Assembly (NCBI RefSeq): GCF_022748595.1
Contig: NZ_JALDSX010000027.1
Span: 1 to 50,078, forward strand
Length of the DNA stretch: 50,078 nt
Direction: 5' to 3'
Source of the DNA: Brevibacterium sp. ZH18
Lineage (GTDB): Bacteria > Actinomycetota > Actinomycetes > Actinomycetales > Brevibacteriaceae
The position numbers and the translations under genes are program-made. Shown in pieces: positions 1 to 8,628 of the stretch. Below the pieces are notes generated by a model. That model was not told the DNA's origin. It was given only the letters and a program-made list of their open reading frames with translations, and searched no databases. The first letter of the stretch is position 1, and each line of letters opens with the position of its first letter.

Positions 1-102
1 TGCCGCCCAACTGATGAAGCTGAAGGGACTGCCGTCGCCCGCGCGGACAACGTTCAGGTGTGTCGGAGACGATGTCTCGGCTCCACCCCTTTCACGCCGG
101 AA
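1..102. other. Unassigned window edge
   Basis: This short stretch lies downstream of the DUF4190 gene stop and holds no gene I can support. A small GAGAC-GAT-GTCTC inverted repeat near 68-80 is too weak to call a terminator. An open frame on the plus strand enters from the left edge and runs into the neighbouring gene on the opposite strand, so it is probably a shadow, but the edge prevents a firm decision. Confidence 0.3.
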
Positions 103-1437
103 TTACGCGGACTTGCTGAATTCGAAGTCCTTGCCTTTGCCGAGGTCGTCCAAGAGGCTCAGCTTGACGTGCAGTTTGTCCACCTCGGACGAAGGAACTC
201 CGAAGGCGAGCTGATACGTCTTCTCGCCGCCAGCAGGAATCGGATCTGCGAATGCGAGCGATCCCTTGTACTTGCTTCCGTCCAAGACGTCGTCGTATTC
301 CTTGCTTCCTCCGTCGGTAGCAGTCAGCGACGCGAGAGTGAGGTCGACATCGCTGCTGCCGTTGTTCTTGACGGTCATGGTGACGATGGCGATTTGACCG
401 TTGCTGGATTCGGCGCCGGACGCGTACTCGTTCGCTGTGCCTGATGCCACGGATACCGCCGCGGTCACATCAGTGCCGATTCCGACTTCTCCGCCTTCAA
501 CAGGTGCTGCTGCGCCGCCGTCGGAGCCTCCGGTGCCCTGGCTGGGGTCCTGACCAGGATCAGAGGGGCCCTGAACCGGTGCCGCAGATGACGACTGCTC
601 GTCAGCGGCTTTTCCGATCGCGGAGATGAACATTCCACCGAAGACGAGGGTGAGGATGAGTGACACGATAGAGACCAGAATCGCGACGAAGCTGATGATC
701 ATGCCGGTGATCGTGAGGCCCTTGTTGTTGGCCAGCCCCTTCTTGATGGCAGACAGACCGACGAAGGCGAAGATCACACCGGCGGCTCCGAAGAGGAAGC
801 CGATCCCGAAGAAGAACGACAGAATGAAACCGAGGATGCCGCCGATCAGCGCCAGGATTCCCCAGATGTTCTTCGACGAATTGCCCTGCGGACTGGCGCC
901 GTAGGACGCGTTCGGGTTGGCCGGGATGAACTGATCCGAGGATCCGCTCGCTCCGGCGTAGGCCGGCTGTGAACCGTACTGGTTGGCGTCATAGCCCTGG
1001 TTCTGGTCGTACGGATTCTGACCATACTGGTTCTGGTCGTAGCCCTGGGCGTTGTTGTCAAAGCCCTGGTTCTGGTCGTAGCCCTGAGCGTTGTTGTCGT
1101 AGCCCTGGTTCTGGCCGTACTGGTCCTGACCATACTGATTCTGGTCGTAGCCCTGAGCTCCGCCGCCAGTCTGCTGCCCGTACTGCGGCTGGGACCCGTA
1201 CTGCGGAGGCTGGTTCTGGTCGTTCGAACCGTACTGCGGAGCTTGCTGCCCGTACTGCGGCTGCGAGCCGTATGGCTGCTGATTCTGATCGTTCGACGAG
1301 CCGTACTGTGGGGCCTGACCGTCGTTCTGACCGGTCGAATATCCCGGGCCGTTCTGCTGGCCGTTGGGGTTCTGGCCGTCGGGGTTCTGGTCGCCTGAGC
1401 CGTTATTCGGCTCGTACGGGTTCTGAGGAGTAGACAT
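103..1437 (-). CDS. DUF4190/DUF4352 membrane protein with Q/N/Y-rich tail
   Basis: This 444-residue protein has three parts. Residues 1-185 are low complexity, rich in Gln, Asn, Gly and Tyr, with recurring blocks such as GYDQNQ and QYGSQPQYGQQ. Residues 191-275 form hydrophobic segments around a KKGLANNKGL turn, the DUF4190 pattern. The C-terminal part from about residue 315 resembles DUF4352, a beta-sandwich usually outside the membrane, with the typical TVKNNGSSDVDL core. A GGAG lies five bases before the ATG. DUF4190/DUF4352 proteins are common in actinobacteria and lack an assigned role; the tail probably faces the cytoplasm. The DUF4870 gene near 12.1 kb has a very similar tail. Function is unknown. 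Confidence 0.85.
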   Translation of the reverse strand: MSTPQNPYEPNNGSGDQNPDGQNPNGQQNGPGYSTGQNDGQAPQYGSSNDQNQQPYGSQPQYGQQAPQYGSNDQNQPPQYGSQPQYGQQTGGGAQGYDQNQYGQDQYGQNQGYDNNAQGYDQNQGFDNNAQGYDQNQYGQNPYDQNQGYDANQYGSQPAYAGASGSSDQFIPANPNASYGASPQGNSSKNIWGILALIGGILGFILSFFFGIGFLFGAAGVIFAFVGLSAIKKGLANNKGLTITGMIISFVAILVSIVSLILTLVFGGMFISAIGKAADEQSSSAAPVQGPSDPGQDPSQGTGGSDGGAAAPVEGGEVGIGTDVTAAVSVASGTANEYASGAESSNGQIAIVTMTVKNNGSSDVDLTLASLTATDGGSKEYDDVLDGSKYKGSLAFADPIPAGGEKTYQLAFGVPSSEVDKLHVKLSLLDDLGKGKDFEFSKSA

Positions 1438-1649
1438 GAGTGCTCCGAAGTCTTTTGTTGATGATTACTAAGACAAGCGTACTCGGTAGCAAGGCTCTTT
1501 CCCCAGGCTCCTCACGTGGCAGTCCTGACACATAGGGAATGCAGGCACTGACATTCGAGATTCGTCTTCATGTGAACCGAGAGCGCGCATTGCAGTTCAG
1601 GATCATTGCCCCGTCTGCGATTCCGGGCCATGACGGTCGTGAATGGACG

Positions 1650-1676
1650 AAACCCCGAGTGATTCACTCGGGGTTT
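1650..1676 (-). terminator. Terminator of the tRNA operon
   Basis: A perfect 12-bp stem (AAACCCCGAGTG with its complement) closes a three-base loop a few bases downstream of the last tRNA-Val. The uridine tract on the minus strand is short (TTTCGTCC). Position and strength make it the likely end of the tRNA transcript. Confidence 0.8.
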
Positions 1677-1682
1677 CTTCTG

Positions 1683-1754
1683 TGCGCGATACTGGGATCG
1701 AACCAGTGACCTCTTCCGTGTCAGGGAAGCGCGCTACCGCTGCGCCAATCGCGC
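1683..1754 (-). tRNA. tRNA-Val (anticodon GAC)
   Basis: The minus strand folds as a full cloverleaf. The acceptor GCGCGAU pairs with AUCGCGC, the T-arm carries GGTTCGATCC, and the anticodon stem CTTCC/GGAAG closes the loop CTGACAC, which gives anticodon GAC. The discriminator is A and CCA is not encoded. It is the last of four tRNAs in an operon and is nearly identical to the tRNA-Val(CAC) just upstream, so the pair arose by tandem duplication. Confidence 0.95.
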
Positions 1755-1790
1755 TCTATTCATTTGTTGCACCGGAACACAAGGTCCCTG

Positions 1791-1862
1791 TGCGCGATAC
1801 TGGGATCGAACCAGTGACCTCTTCCGTGTGAAGGAAGCGCGCTACCGCTGCGCCAATCGCGC
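1791..1862 (-). tRNA. tRNA-Val (anticodon CAC)
   Basis: This is the same cloverleaf as the neighbouring tRNA-Val, but the anticodon loop reads TTCACAC, giving CAC. The visible differences from its neighbour lie in the anticodon loop, consistent with a duplication followed by anticodon change. CCA is not encoded. Confidence 0.95.
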
Positions 1863-1896
1863 CGACTCTCCAACAGTTTCCTGTCAGACGAATCCG

Positions 1897-1967
1897 AGGT
1901 GGCGACGGGATTCGAACCCGTGTATACGGCTTTGCAGGCCGCTGCCTCGCCTCTCGGCCACGCCACC
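1897..1967 (-). tRNA. tRNA-Cys (anticodon GCA)
   Basis: The acceptor stem is GGUGGCG/CGCCACC with discriminator U. The anticodon loop CTGCAAA gives GCA, and the T-loop GGTTCGAATCC is present. It lies second in the Gly-Cys-Val-Val operon, an order often seen in actinobacteria. Confidence 0.95.
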
Positions 1968-1993
1968 ATCAAGGCAGTGCCATGACGCCTTCG

Positions 1994-2066
1994 AGCGGAT
2001 GACGGGATTCGAACCCGCGACCCTCACCTTGGCAAGGTGATGCTCTACCAGCTGAGCCACATCCGC
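1994..2066 (-). tRNA. tRNA-Gly (anticodon GCC)
   Basis: The acceptor GCGGAUG pairs with CAUCCGC, with discriminator U. The anticodon stem CACCT/AGGTG closes TTGCCAA, giving GCC. It is the first gene of the tRNA operon, about 40 bases downstream of the predicted promoter. Confidence 0.95.
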
Positions 2067-2103
2067 ATTTCTCGCTGCCCGGTTTCCCTGGCAACGAGAT
2101 ATA

Positions 2104-2132
2104 ACTCTATACGCAGGTGGCGGCTGACGCAA
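2104..2132 (-). promoter_or_regulatory. Predicted promoter of the tRNA operon
   Basis: On the minus strand TTGCGT (2132-2127) and TAGAGT (2109-2104) are separated by exactly 17 bases, a good fit to an actinobacterial housekeeping sigma promoter. It sits just upstream of tRNA-Gly. Confidence 0.6.
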
Positions 2133-2202
2133 AATCGGAATCGGGTGATCGTCATCACAGACGTAAATCGGGCTTTCAGACTCATCGACTTATATTGGGA
2201 GT

Positions 2203-2679
2203 GTGAACGACGATCCTCGGAATAAGCGCCCCAAGGGGTGGTTGTCGCGCCATCACAAACAGGGGGCCAGGCCCTGGCGCCAGCTCCGTCTGAGCTTCCT
2301 GCGCTGGAGGCGGACCGTCATGGCCAATCCGCATACGGCAAGGATCTACCGACTCGTCGTCGGTGGCCTGGGGACGCTCATCGTCATGATCGGCCTTGTG
2401 CTCGTTCCCCTGCCTGGGCCGGGTTGGCTGATCGTGATCATTGGACTCTTCGTCATCTCCAGTGAATTCCGCTGGGCACAGCGGATACTGCATTTCGTCC
2501 GTGTGAATGTGGAGAAGTGGTCCCACTGGATCATGGCGCGGCCACTGTGGGTGCGTTGGACGGTCGGTGCCTTATCAGCGGCATTCGTCGGACTCGTCGC
2601 GTGGGGCGTGCTGAGGGTCTTCGGGCTCCCGGGTTGGGTCCCTGAGCTCCAGGTCCTCAAATATCTCCGACTGCAGTAA
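2203..2679 (+). CDS. PGPGW (TIGR02611-type) membrane protein
   Basis: This 158-residue protein has a basic N-terminus and two hydrophobic hairpins. Between the first two helices lies the family signature VPLPGPGWL at about residues 67-75. This matches the PGPGW / TIGR02611 family of small actinobacterial membrane proteins, for which no function is established. The start is GTG; a TATATT box ends six bases before it, so the transcript is probably leaderless. It stands alone, divergent from the tRNA operon and convergent with zapE. Confidence 0.85.
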   Translation: MNDDPRNKRPKGWLSRHHKQGARPWRQLRLSFLRWRRTVMANPHTARIYRLVVGGLGTLIVMIGLVLVPLPGPGWLIVIIGLFVISSEFRWAQRILHFVRVNVEKWSHWIMARPLWVRWTVGALSAAFVGLVAWGVLRVFGLPGWVPELQVLKYLRLQ

Positions 2680-2813
2680 CCGATCAGGGCATCGAGTTCA
2701 GCGGCCGGTTCGGGCATCGAGTGGCCGAAGAGCGGGAACGTTTCGATCGGCAAGCGTATGAACGCACCCTCGAGTCACTGTGCAGTCGGTGCAGAACCGC
2801 AGACGAACGCCCC

Positions 2814-2890
2814 CGCTCACGCACCCCAACTCACGCGCACGCCAACTGACGCGCGCATGCACTGACGCGCGCACGCACTGACACCCACGC
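2814..2890. repeat. Degenerate ~16-bp tandem repeat between convergent genes
   Basis: About four to five copies of a GC-rich unit with core CACTGACGCGCGCACG follow one another, two of them 16 bp long and nearly identical. The outer copies are shorter (about 14 bp) and more diverged. The array lies about 40 bases after the zapE stop codon in the gap shared with the PGPGW gene. Confidence 0.7.
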
Positions 2891-2929
2891 AGATGGCCGG
2901 CTACGGCCACCACAAGCCGCTCCGGCGGT

Positions 2930-3940
2930 CTACTGCGAGGACAGCGCCGTCAGACGCGAGAGGCAGCGCATGTACTTCTTGCGGTATCCGCCAGCCAGCG
3001 ATTCGTCCGTGAAGACTTTGTTCAAGGCCTGGCCCGAGTTGATGATCCGGACGTTTCGGTCATAGAGCCTGTCGACGAGGGCCACGAAGCGCAGTGCAAC
3101 GCTCTCGTTGTCGATCGTCTGCACGTCCTCCCACACGGCAGCGTCTACGCCGTCGACCATCCGGCCGTAACGCGATGGGTGAACCGTGGAGAGATGGTCG
3201 AGAAGCGTCTGGAAGTCATCTCGTGCCACGACGCCGTCGAGCCCGGATGCCTCGGCATCGAGCTGATCGGCGGGGACCGGATCGGCTGGTTCGCTGACGC
3301 TGCGGTGGCGGTAGTCCTGTCCGTCGATGCGGTAGACCTCGAATTGGTCGGCCAGCGCTTGGATCTCGCGCAGGAAGTCCTGAGCTGCGAAGCGACCCTC
3401 GCCCAGCGCGCCGGGCAAAGTGTTCGAGGTCGCGATGATCTTGACGCCGGCGTCGGTGAGTTCGCGCATGAGCCGCGACATCAGCACGGTGTCGCCCGGA
3501 TCATCGAGTTCGAACTCGTCGACGCACACGAGCTTCATCTGTGAGAGATCGTCACGCGCACGGGCGAATCCCAGTGCTCCCACGAGGTTGGTGTATTCGA
3601 CGAACGTTCCGAAGGTGGCCGGCTTCTCGTTGGCGTGCCATGCCGATGCCAGCAGGTGGGTCTTGCCGACGCCGTATCCGCCGTCGAGGTAGACGCCCTT
3701 GGGCCCGGCTTTGCCCTTGGAGAACAGTTTGCCGAACAACCCCTTCGAATTCGAAGACGCCACGAACTCCTCGAGCTTGTCGCGTGCCTGTGCCTGCGAG
3801 GGCTCGGAGTCATCGGTGCGATAGCCCGCGAAGGACACGTCCTCGAACTGAGGAGGAGGGACGAGTCCGGAGATGAGCTCATCAGGGGCCACTTTGGGGG
3901 AACGGTCGCTCAGTGCGACCAGAGTCTGCTCGGCATTCAC
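2930..3940 (-). CDS. zapE: ZapE/AFG1-family ATPase
   Basis: An AAA-like P-loop ATPase of the AFG1/ZapE family, 336 residues from the start chosen here. Walker A is GGYGVGKT at about 87-94, Walker B is LVCVDEFEL at about 137-145, and an arginine-rich segment with ATSNTLP (sensor 1) follows. In E. coli ZapE associates with the divisome and can destabilise FtsZ polymers; mitochondrial relatives act in protein quality control, so the actinobacterial role is inferred. An ATG 45 bases upstream gives a longer frame but has no ribosome site. GTG at 3940 is preceded by TAGACT seven bases upstream, which fits a leaderless start. Confidence 0.85.
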   Translation of the reverse strand: MNAEQTLVALSDRSPKVAPDELISGLVPPPQFEDVSFAGYRTDDSEPSQAQARDKLEEFVASSNSKGLFGKLFSKGKAGPKGVYLDGGYGVGKTHLLASAWHANEKPATFGTFVEYTNLVGALGFARARDDLSQMKLVCVDEFELDDPGDTVLMSRLMRELTDAGVKIIATSNTLPGALGEGRFAAQDFLREIQALADQFEVYRIDGQDYRHRSVSEPADPVPADQLDAEASGLDGVVARDDFQTLLDHLSTVHPSRYGRMVDGVDAAVWEDVQTIDNESVALRFVALVDRLYDRNVRIINSGQALNKVFTDESLAGGYRKKYMRCLSRLTALSSQ

Positions 3941-4106
3941 TCGGCCCAGTCTATGGCAGACACCGAAGCGCCGGACAATCGCCACTGACGTGAGAGTGGT
4001 CTCAGCAACGCAAGAACGCCCTCAGCGGCGCGGGTGTGCTCTCAGCAGTTTCGGCTGGATATGACCTCAGGTCGACCACGGTTAACCTGCTGGGAGTTCA
4101 CCCTGC

Positions 4107-5042
4107 TCAGTTGAAGTCGAAGCCGAGCCGCCCGAGCTGCTTCGGGTCTCGCTGCCAGTCCTTGGCGATCTTCACGTGCAGGTCGAGGTAGACCTTCGTC
4201 CCGAGCAGCGCTTCGATGCCGCGTCGAGACTCGGAGCCGATCGCCTTGAGGCGGCTGCCGCCCTTGCCGATGATGATCGCCTTCTGGCTCGAACGCTCAA
4301 CATAGAGGTTGACGTGGACGTTCCACAGCGGATTGTCCTCGCTGCGTCCTTCCCGCGGGTACATCTCCTCGACCTGGACGGCCAAGGAGTGCGGGAGTTC
4401 GTCACGCACACCTTCGAGCGCCGCTTCACGGACGAGCTCCGCGATCATCATCTCTTCTGGCTCATCGGTAAGCTCGCCGTCGGGATAGAGCGGCGGAGAG
4501 ACCGGAAGGTGCCCGGTGAGCACCGAGTCCACGGTCTCGACCTGGAACCCGTCGACAGCGGAGACCGGAACCACGTCCGCGAAGTCAGCCAGAGAACCAG
4601 CGGCCAGGAGCGCCTCGGCGACCTTCTCCTGGGAGACTTTGTCGGTCTTCGTCACCAGAGCAACGATCGGGGTGCGTCCATCGAGAAGCTCGAGCTGGGC
4701 GGCGATGTACTTGTCACCGGGCCCGATGGGCTCATCCGCGGGCAGACAGAAGCCGATGACGTCGACCTCGCTCAGCGTCGAGGCCACGAGATCGTTGAGT
4801 CGGCTGCCCAGCAAGGTCCGGGGCCTGTGCAGGCCCGGGGTGTCGACGAGGATGAGCTGATGGTCCTCGGCATGGACGATGCCGCGGATCGTATGCCGCG
4901 TGGTCTGAGGCTTCGCCGAGGTGATCGCCACCTTCTCCCCCACCAGGGCATTGGTCAGCGTCGATTTTCCCGTGTTCGGCCGGCCGACGAAGCAGGCGAA
5001 CCCGGCGCGGTAGCCCTCGGGGTAGTCCGTGCGAAATTCCAT
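4107..5042 (-). CDS. era: GTPase Era
   Basis: This 311-residue essential GTPase of 30S assembly binds the 3' end of 16S rRNA. All signatures are present: G1 GRPNTGKST (20-28), G2 around TTRHT (47-51), G3 DTPG (67-70), G4 TKTD, and a C-terminal KH domain with the IIIGKGGSRLKAIG loop. Length is typical. The start lies one base after the upstream CNNM/CorC-like stop, so the two are translated together in the phoH-ybeY-CBS-era chain. In many actinobacteria recO follows; here zapE follows instead. Confidence 0.97.
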   Translation of the reverse strand: MEFRTDYPEGYRAGFACFVGRPNTGKSTLTNALVGEKVAITSAKPQTTRHTIRGIVHAEDHQLILVDTPGLHRPRTLLGSRLNDLVASTLSEVDVIGFCLPADEPIGPGDKYIAAQLELLDGRTPIVALVTKTDKVSQEKVAEALLAAGSLADFADVVPVSAVDGFQVETVDSVLTGHLPVSPPLYPDGELTDEPEEMMIAELVREAALEGVRDELPHSLAVQVEEMYPREGRSEDNPLWNVHVNLYVERSSQKAIIIGKGGSRLKAIGSESRRGIEALLGTKVYLDLHVKIAKDWQRDPKQLGRLGFDFN

Positions 5043-5043
5043 C

Positions 5044-6297
5044 TCAGTTCTCTTCCTTCGTGACCCTGACGTGGGTGATGCGGTGTCTGCGTCCCTGGCC
5101 CTCCATCGCTTCGATGGTGAGACCTTCGATCTGTGTGCTCGAGCCGGCGATGGGGACCCTGCCGATGAACTTCGTCAGCAGACCGCCGACGCTGTTGACG
5201 TCGTCCTCGTCGATCTTGACGTCGAAGTATTCGGCGAAGTCGGAGATCGACATCCTGGTGCTGATGACGAAGGAGCCGTCGTCGACTTCGACGAGTTCGT
5301 CATCACTCGTATCGTATTCGTCCTCGATCTCCCCGACGATCTCCTCGACGATGTCCTCGATCGTCACCAGGCCAGCCGTTCCACCGTACTCGTCGACGAG
5401 GATCGCCAAGTGGGTCGAGTCGAGCTGCATCTGCTCGAGCAGATCGTCGGCGGGCTTCGTCTCTGGGACGAAGAGAACTCCGCGCGCAAGGATGTCGACG
5501 GGGCGTTCACTGTCCTCCGGGTGCTGGTGGAGGCGCCGGGCGACGTCCTTGAGGTAGGCGACACCCCGGATGTCGTCGAGGTCCTCACCGCTGACCGGGA
5601 TCCGCGAGAATCCCGAGCGGAGGAAGAGATTCATAACCTTGGTCAGCGGAGTCCCGGAGATCACGGTCACGAGGTCGGTGCGCGGCACCATGACCTCATT
5701 CGCCGAGGTGTCGGAGAGGTTGAACACGGATTGGATCATCTCGCGTTCGCCGTCTTCGATGATGTCGGATTCGCTGGCTCTCTCGACGAGGTCGCGCAGC
5801 TGTTCCGAGGTCACGAACGGCCCGTCCTTGTAGACCTTGTCCGGCGTCAGCAGGTTACCCAAGAGCACGAGGATCTTCGTCAGCGGTTTGAGCACGACGA
5901 GTGCTACACCGACGACCCAGCTGAGGTTGAGGCACACGGCCAGAGACCGGCGGCGACCGATGGTGCGCGGTGAGACACCCGCGACGACGAAGACCGCGAC
6001 AGAGGCGGTGAGCACCGTGAGGACGACCATGAGCGGACCGACCGAGTAGATCGAGTCATAGGCAAGCGCGATGAAGACCGTGGCCAGTGCTTCGAGGAAG
6101 TTGCGGACGAAGATGATGACGTTGATGTTCGTCGGAAGGTCGGCGAGGATCTTCTCGACTCGGAATGCGGCCTTCTTCCCGTCGTCCTTCGCATCTTGGA
6201 CTGCGTGGTGAGACACACTGAGCAGAGCGGCGTCGACCGCGGAGAGCGTCGCCGAGATCACGAGGCACACGGCGGCGCCGAGGAACAGCCAGATCAC
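5044..6297 (-). CDS. CNNM/CorC-type hemolysin-family membrane protein
   Basis: This 417-residue protein has an N-terminal DUF21 membrane domain (about four helices, residues 1-150), a tandem CBS pair (roughly 190-320, including the GGTAGLVTIEDIVEEI core) and a C-terminal CorC_HlyC domain with a GRRHRITHVRV end. Family members are implicated in magnesium or cobalt transport; the name hemolysin is historical. The GTG start follows the ybeY stop by three bases and its own stop sits one base before era. It is the usual actinobacterial insertion between ybeY and era. Confidence 0.93.
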   Translation of the reverse strand: MIWLFLGAAVCLVISATLSAVDAALLSVSHHAVQDAKDDGKKAAFRVEKILADLPTNINVIIFVRNFLEALATVFIALAYDSIYSVGPLMVVLTVLTASVAVFVVAGVSPRTIGRRRSLAVCLNLSWVVGVALVVLKPLTKILVLLGNLLTPDKVYKDGPFVTSEQLRDLVERASESDIIEDGEREMIQSVFNLSDTSANEVMVPRTDLVTVISGTPLTKVMNLFLRSGFSRIPVSGEDLDDIRGVAYLKDVARRLHQHPEDSERPVDILARGVLFVPETKPADDLLEQMQLDSTHLAILVDEYGGTAGLVTIEDIVEEIVGEIEDEYDTSDDELVEVDDGSFVISTRMSISDFAEYFDVKIDEDDVNSVGGLLTKFIGRVPIAGSSTQIEGLTIEAMEGQGRRHRITHVRVTKEEN

Positions 6298-6300
6298 GGC

Positions 6301-6789
6301 TCAGACCTCTGTGGGTGAGGGAATGTCGGTGCGCCCGTCGTAGCGAGCGGCGAAGAACGTCAGCAGCAGGTGGCGCTGCAGGGCGAACATCTCCTCCCGC
6401 TGCTCAGGCTCACCGTGGTCGTAGCCGAGCAGGTGCAGGAAGCCATGCACGGTCAGCAGCAGGACCTCATCCATCGTCGAATGACCCGCGGTCGCGGCCT
6501 GGCTCGCAGCCACCTCGGGGCAGATGATGATGTCGCCCATCTGGCCTTCCGTAGGAGCGTCGGAGCGGCCCTGGGTGAGCTGGTCCATCGGGAACGACAT
6601 CACGTCGGTGGGACCGTCGAGATCCATCCAGGTGATGTGGAGCTCTTCCATCGCCTTCGCATCGACCATCGTGACAGCCAGCTCGGCGCCGGGATGCATG
6701 TGCAGTGCCTGGCCGAGGTATTCGGTCAGCGCAACGACTTCGTCGAGGTCGAGGTCGGCGTCGGTTTCGTTCGAGATCTCAGTGTTCAT
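6301..6789 (-). CDS. ybeY: Endoribonuclease YbeY
   Basis: A metal-dependent single-strand endoribonuclease for 16S rRNA 3' maturation and ribosome quality control, 162 residues. The zinc motif H-x3-H-x5-H is intact in HGFLHLLGYDH, preceded by the DVMSFPMD segment. The ATG at 6789 overlaps the phoH stop as ATGA, which points to translational coupling and argues against an upstream in-frame ATG at 6804. It is flanked by phoH and the CNNM/CorC gene in the standard order. Confidence 0.95.
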   Translation of the reverse strand: MNTEISNETDADLDLDEVVALTEYLGQALHMHPGAELAVTMVDAKAMEELHITWMDLDGPTDVMSFPMDQLTQGRSDAPTEGQMGDIIICPEVAASQAATAGHSTMDEVLLLTVHGFLHLLGYDHGEPEQREEMFALQRHLLLTFFAARYDGRTDIPSPTEV

Positions 6790-7727
6790 TCGGCATTGCC
6801 CCATAGGTCGTACGCGTCGACGATCTTCGTGACCAGCGAATGCCGCACGACGTCCTTGCTGCCAAGGTGGCAGAACTCGAGGTCCTCGATGCCGTCGAGG
6901 ATCCCCTGGACGACTTTGAGCCCGCTGTGGGTCTTGCCCGGCAGGTCGATCTGCGAGACGTCGCCGGTGACGACCATCCGCGACCCGAAGCCGAGGCGGG
7001 TGAGGAACATCTTCATCTGCTCCCCCGTCGTGTTCTGGGCTTCGTCGAGGATGATGAAGGCGTCGTTGAGGGTGCGACCGCGCATGTACGCCAGCGGTGC
7101 CACTTCGATGGTGCCGGTTTCGATGAGCAGCGGGATCGACTCTGGGTCGACCATGTCGTGCAGAGCGTCGTAGAGCGGGCGCACGTAGGGATCGATCTTC
7201 TCGTTGAGCGTGCCCGGCAGGTAGCCCAGGCTCTCGCCGGCTTCGACCGCGGGGCGGGTCAGGATGATGCGCGAGACCTCTTTGTGCTGCAGAGCGTTGA
7301 CCGCCATGGCCATTGCCAAATACGTCTTACCCGTTCCGGCAGGGCCGATGCCGAAGGTGATCGTGTGATTGCGGATCGCCTTGACGTAGTCGTGCTGGCC
7401 CATGGTCTTGGGACGGATCGACTTGCCGTGGCTGGAGAGGATATTCGTCCCCATCACCGCCGAGGCGGCTGTGCCGTCCGCAGAGAACGACGTCACCCGG
7501 TCGATCGTCTCGTCGTTGATGCGGTGGCCGGCCGAGCTCAGTTTCTTGAGCTCACCGATGACTTTGACGAAGGCATCGATGCGGGCCGGTGCACCACTGG
7601 CCCGGACCTGGTTGGCACGCACGTGCAGATCGAGGTCGGAGAAGACCTGCTCGAGTCTGCGGAGGTTGGACTCCCCCGGACCGAAGAACTCGACGAGGTC
7701 GATCGAGTCGGGAATCACGAGACGCAC
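6786..7727 (-). CDS. phoH: PhoH-family ATPase
   Basis: This 313-residue P-loop ATPase has Walker A GPAGTGKT at 128-135 and Walker [10 protein letters not shown] near 225. PhoH-like proteins beside ybeY are linked to RNA metabolism; the exact reaction is not established. The listed GTG start has neither a ribosome site nor a close -10 box. The frame stays open upstream to a CTG at 7796, preceded by AAGGA at five bases, adding about 23 residues. Relatives commonly carry such an extension, so the true start may be this non-canonical CTG. The gene overlaps ybeY by ATGA. Confidence 0.92.
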   Translation of the reverse strand: MRLVIPDSIDLVEFFGPGESNLRRLEQVFSDLDLHVRANQVRASGAPARIDAFVKVIGELKKLSSAGHRINDETIDRVTSFSADGTAASAVMGTNILSSHGKSIRPKTMGQHDYVKAIRNHTITFGIGPAGTGKTYLAMAMAVNALQHKEVSRIILTRPAVEAGESLGYLPGTLNEKIDPYVRPLYDALHDMVDPESIPLLIETGTIEVAPLAYMRGRTLNDAFIILDEAQNTTGEQMKMFLTRLGFGSRMVVTGDVSQIDLPGKTHSGLKVVQGILDGIEDLEFCHLGSKDVVRHSLVTKIVDAYDLWGNAE

Positions 7728-7866
7728 TGTGTTCGACGGCGCCTCGTCAGCGGGTGAGGGGGTCGCAGGGTTCGTGGGGTGGGTGGAGGTGTCCAGAATG
7801 ATCCTTAGCTTCTGTGCGTGCTCGTTTGAGCACTGCCGGTGTGTGCTTCCATCGTAGTCCGGTTCG

Positions 7867-8628
7867 TCACCAACGGCCCAATGAATTCTGGGTCATGACG
7901 AGCCCGGCCGCGCCGGCCGAGGACGAACGCAGGATTGTCGGCCCCAAGAGGACAGGCGTCGCACCGATTCCGACGAGTGCGTCGAGTTCGGCGTCGCTGA
8001 TTCCGCCTTCGGGTCCCACGACGAGGACGATGCGCTTCGGCGCACCTGCCTCCTGGGCGGTGCTCAGCTCGGACAGTGCCTGCGAGAGGCGCAGTTCCGC
8101 GGTTTCGTGGAGGACGAAGACGCTGTCGGACTCCCCCAGCGCTGAGACCAGGCCCGTGCCGCGGACCAGTTCGTGCCGGCTCGGGAAGAGCGAGCGACGG
8201 GATTGGAGAGCCGCCGCGCGCAGGACGTTGTCCCACTTCGCCGCCAGCTTGTCCTTCTTCTTGGCTGGCCAGTCGGCAATCGACCGCTCGGCCGCCCAAG
8301 GGATGACCTCGTCGACGCCGATCTCCGTGGTAGCTTCGATGGCCTGCAGGTCGCGGTCGCCCTTGGCCAAAGCCTGAACCAGCACGAGGCTTGGCACTTC
8401 TGACTCTGCTCGGGTCACTGCGGAGACGTCGAGCGCGACCTCGTTCGCCGAGGCGGTCGTGACGGTTCCGCGCACACGCACACCTGCGCCGTCGACCACG
8501 TCGAATTCGTCCCCGGGTCCGAGCCTGCGGACGCGGACGGCATGCCCGGCCACGTCCTCACCGAAGGTGAGCACCTGGCCGACGACCGCCTCGGCGGCCG
8601 TGGTCGAGAAGAAGACCGGAAGGCTCAC
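7867..8628 (-). CDS. rsmE: 16S rRNA (uracil-1498-N3)-methyltransferase RsmE
   Basis: This 253-residue SPOUT-class enzyme methylates U1498 of 16S rRNA using S-adenosylmethionine. It shows the N-terminal PUA-like fold with the VRRLGPGDEF strand, and the knotted SAM site with LVVGPEGGISDAEL and the LGPTILRSSSAG turn near the C-terminus. GTG overlaps the dnaJ stop as GTGA. The hrcA-dnaJ-rsmE linkage is common in Gram-positives. Confidence 0.95.
   Translation of the reverse strand: MSLPVFFSTTAAEAVVGQVLTFGEDVAGHAVRVRRLGPGDEFDVVDGAGVRVRGTVTTASANEVALDVSAVTRAESEVPSLVLVQALAKGDRDLQAIEATTEIGVDEVIPWAAERSIADWPAKKKDKLAAKWDNVLRAAALQSRRSLFPSRHELVRGTGLVSALGESDSVFVLHETAELRLSQALSELSTAQEAGAPKRIVLVVGPEGGISDAELDALVGIGATPVLLGPTILRSSSAGAAGLVMTQNSLGRW

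Noticed and set aside
1643..2225. Short open frames across the tRNA operon
   Set aside because: They translate tRNA sequence and are not genes.
5029..7757. Long plus-strand frames opposite the CNNM/CorC, ybeY and phoH genes
   Set aside because: They are antisense shadows of well-identified genes and contain no family signature.
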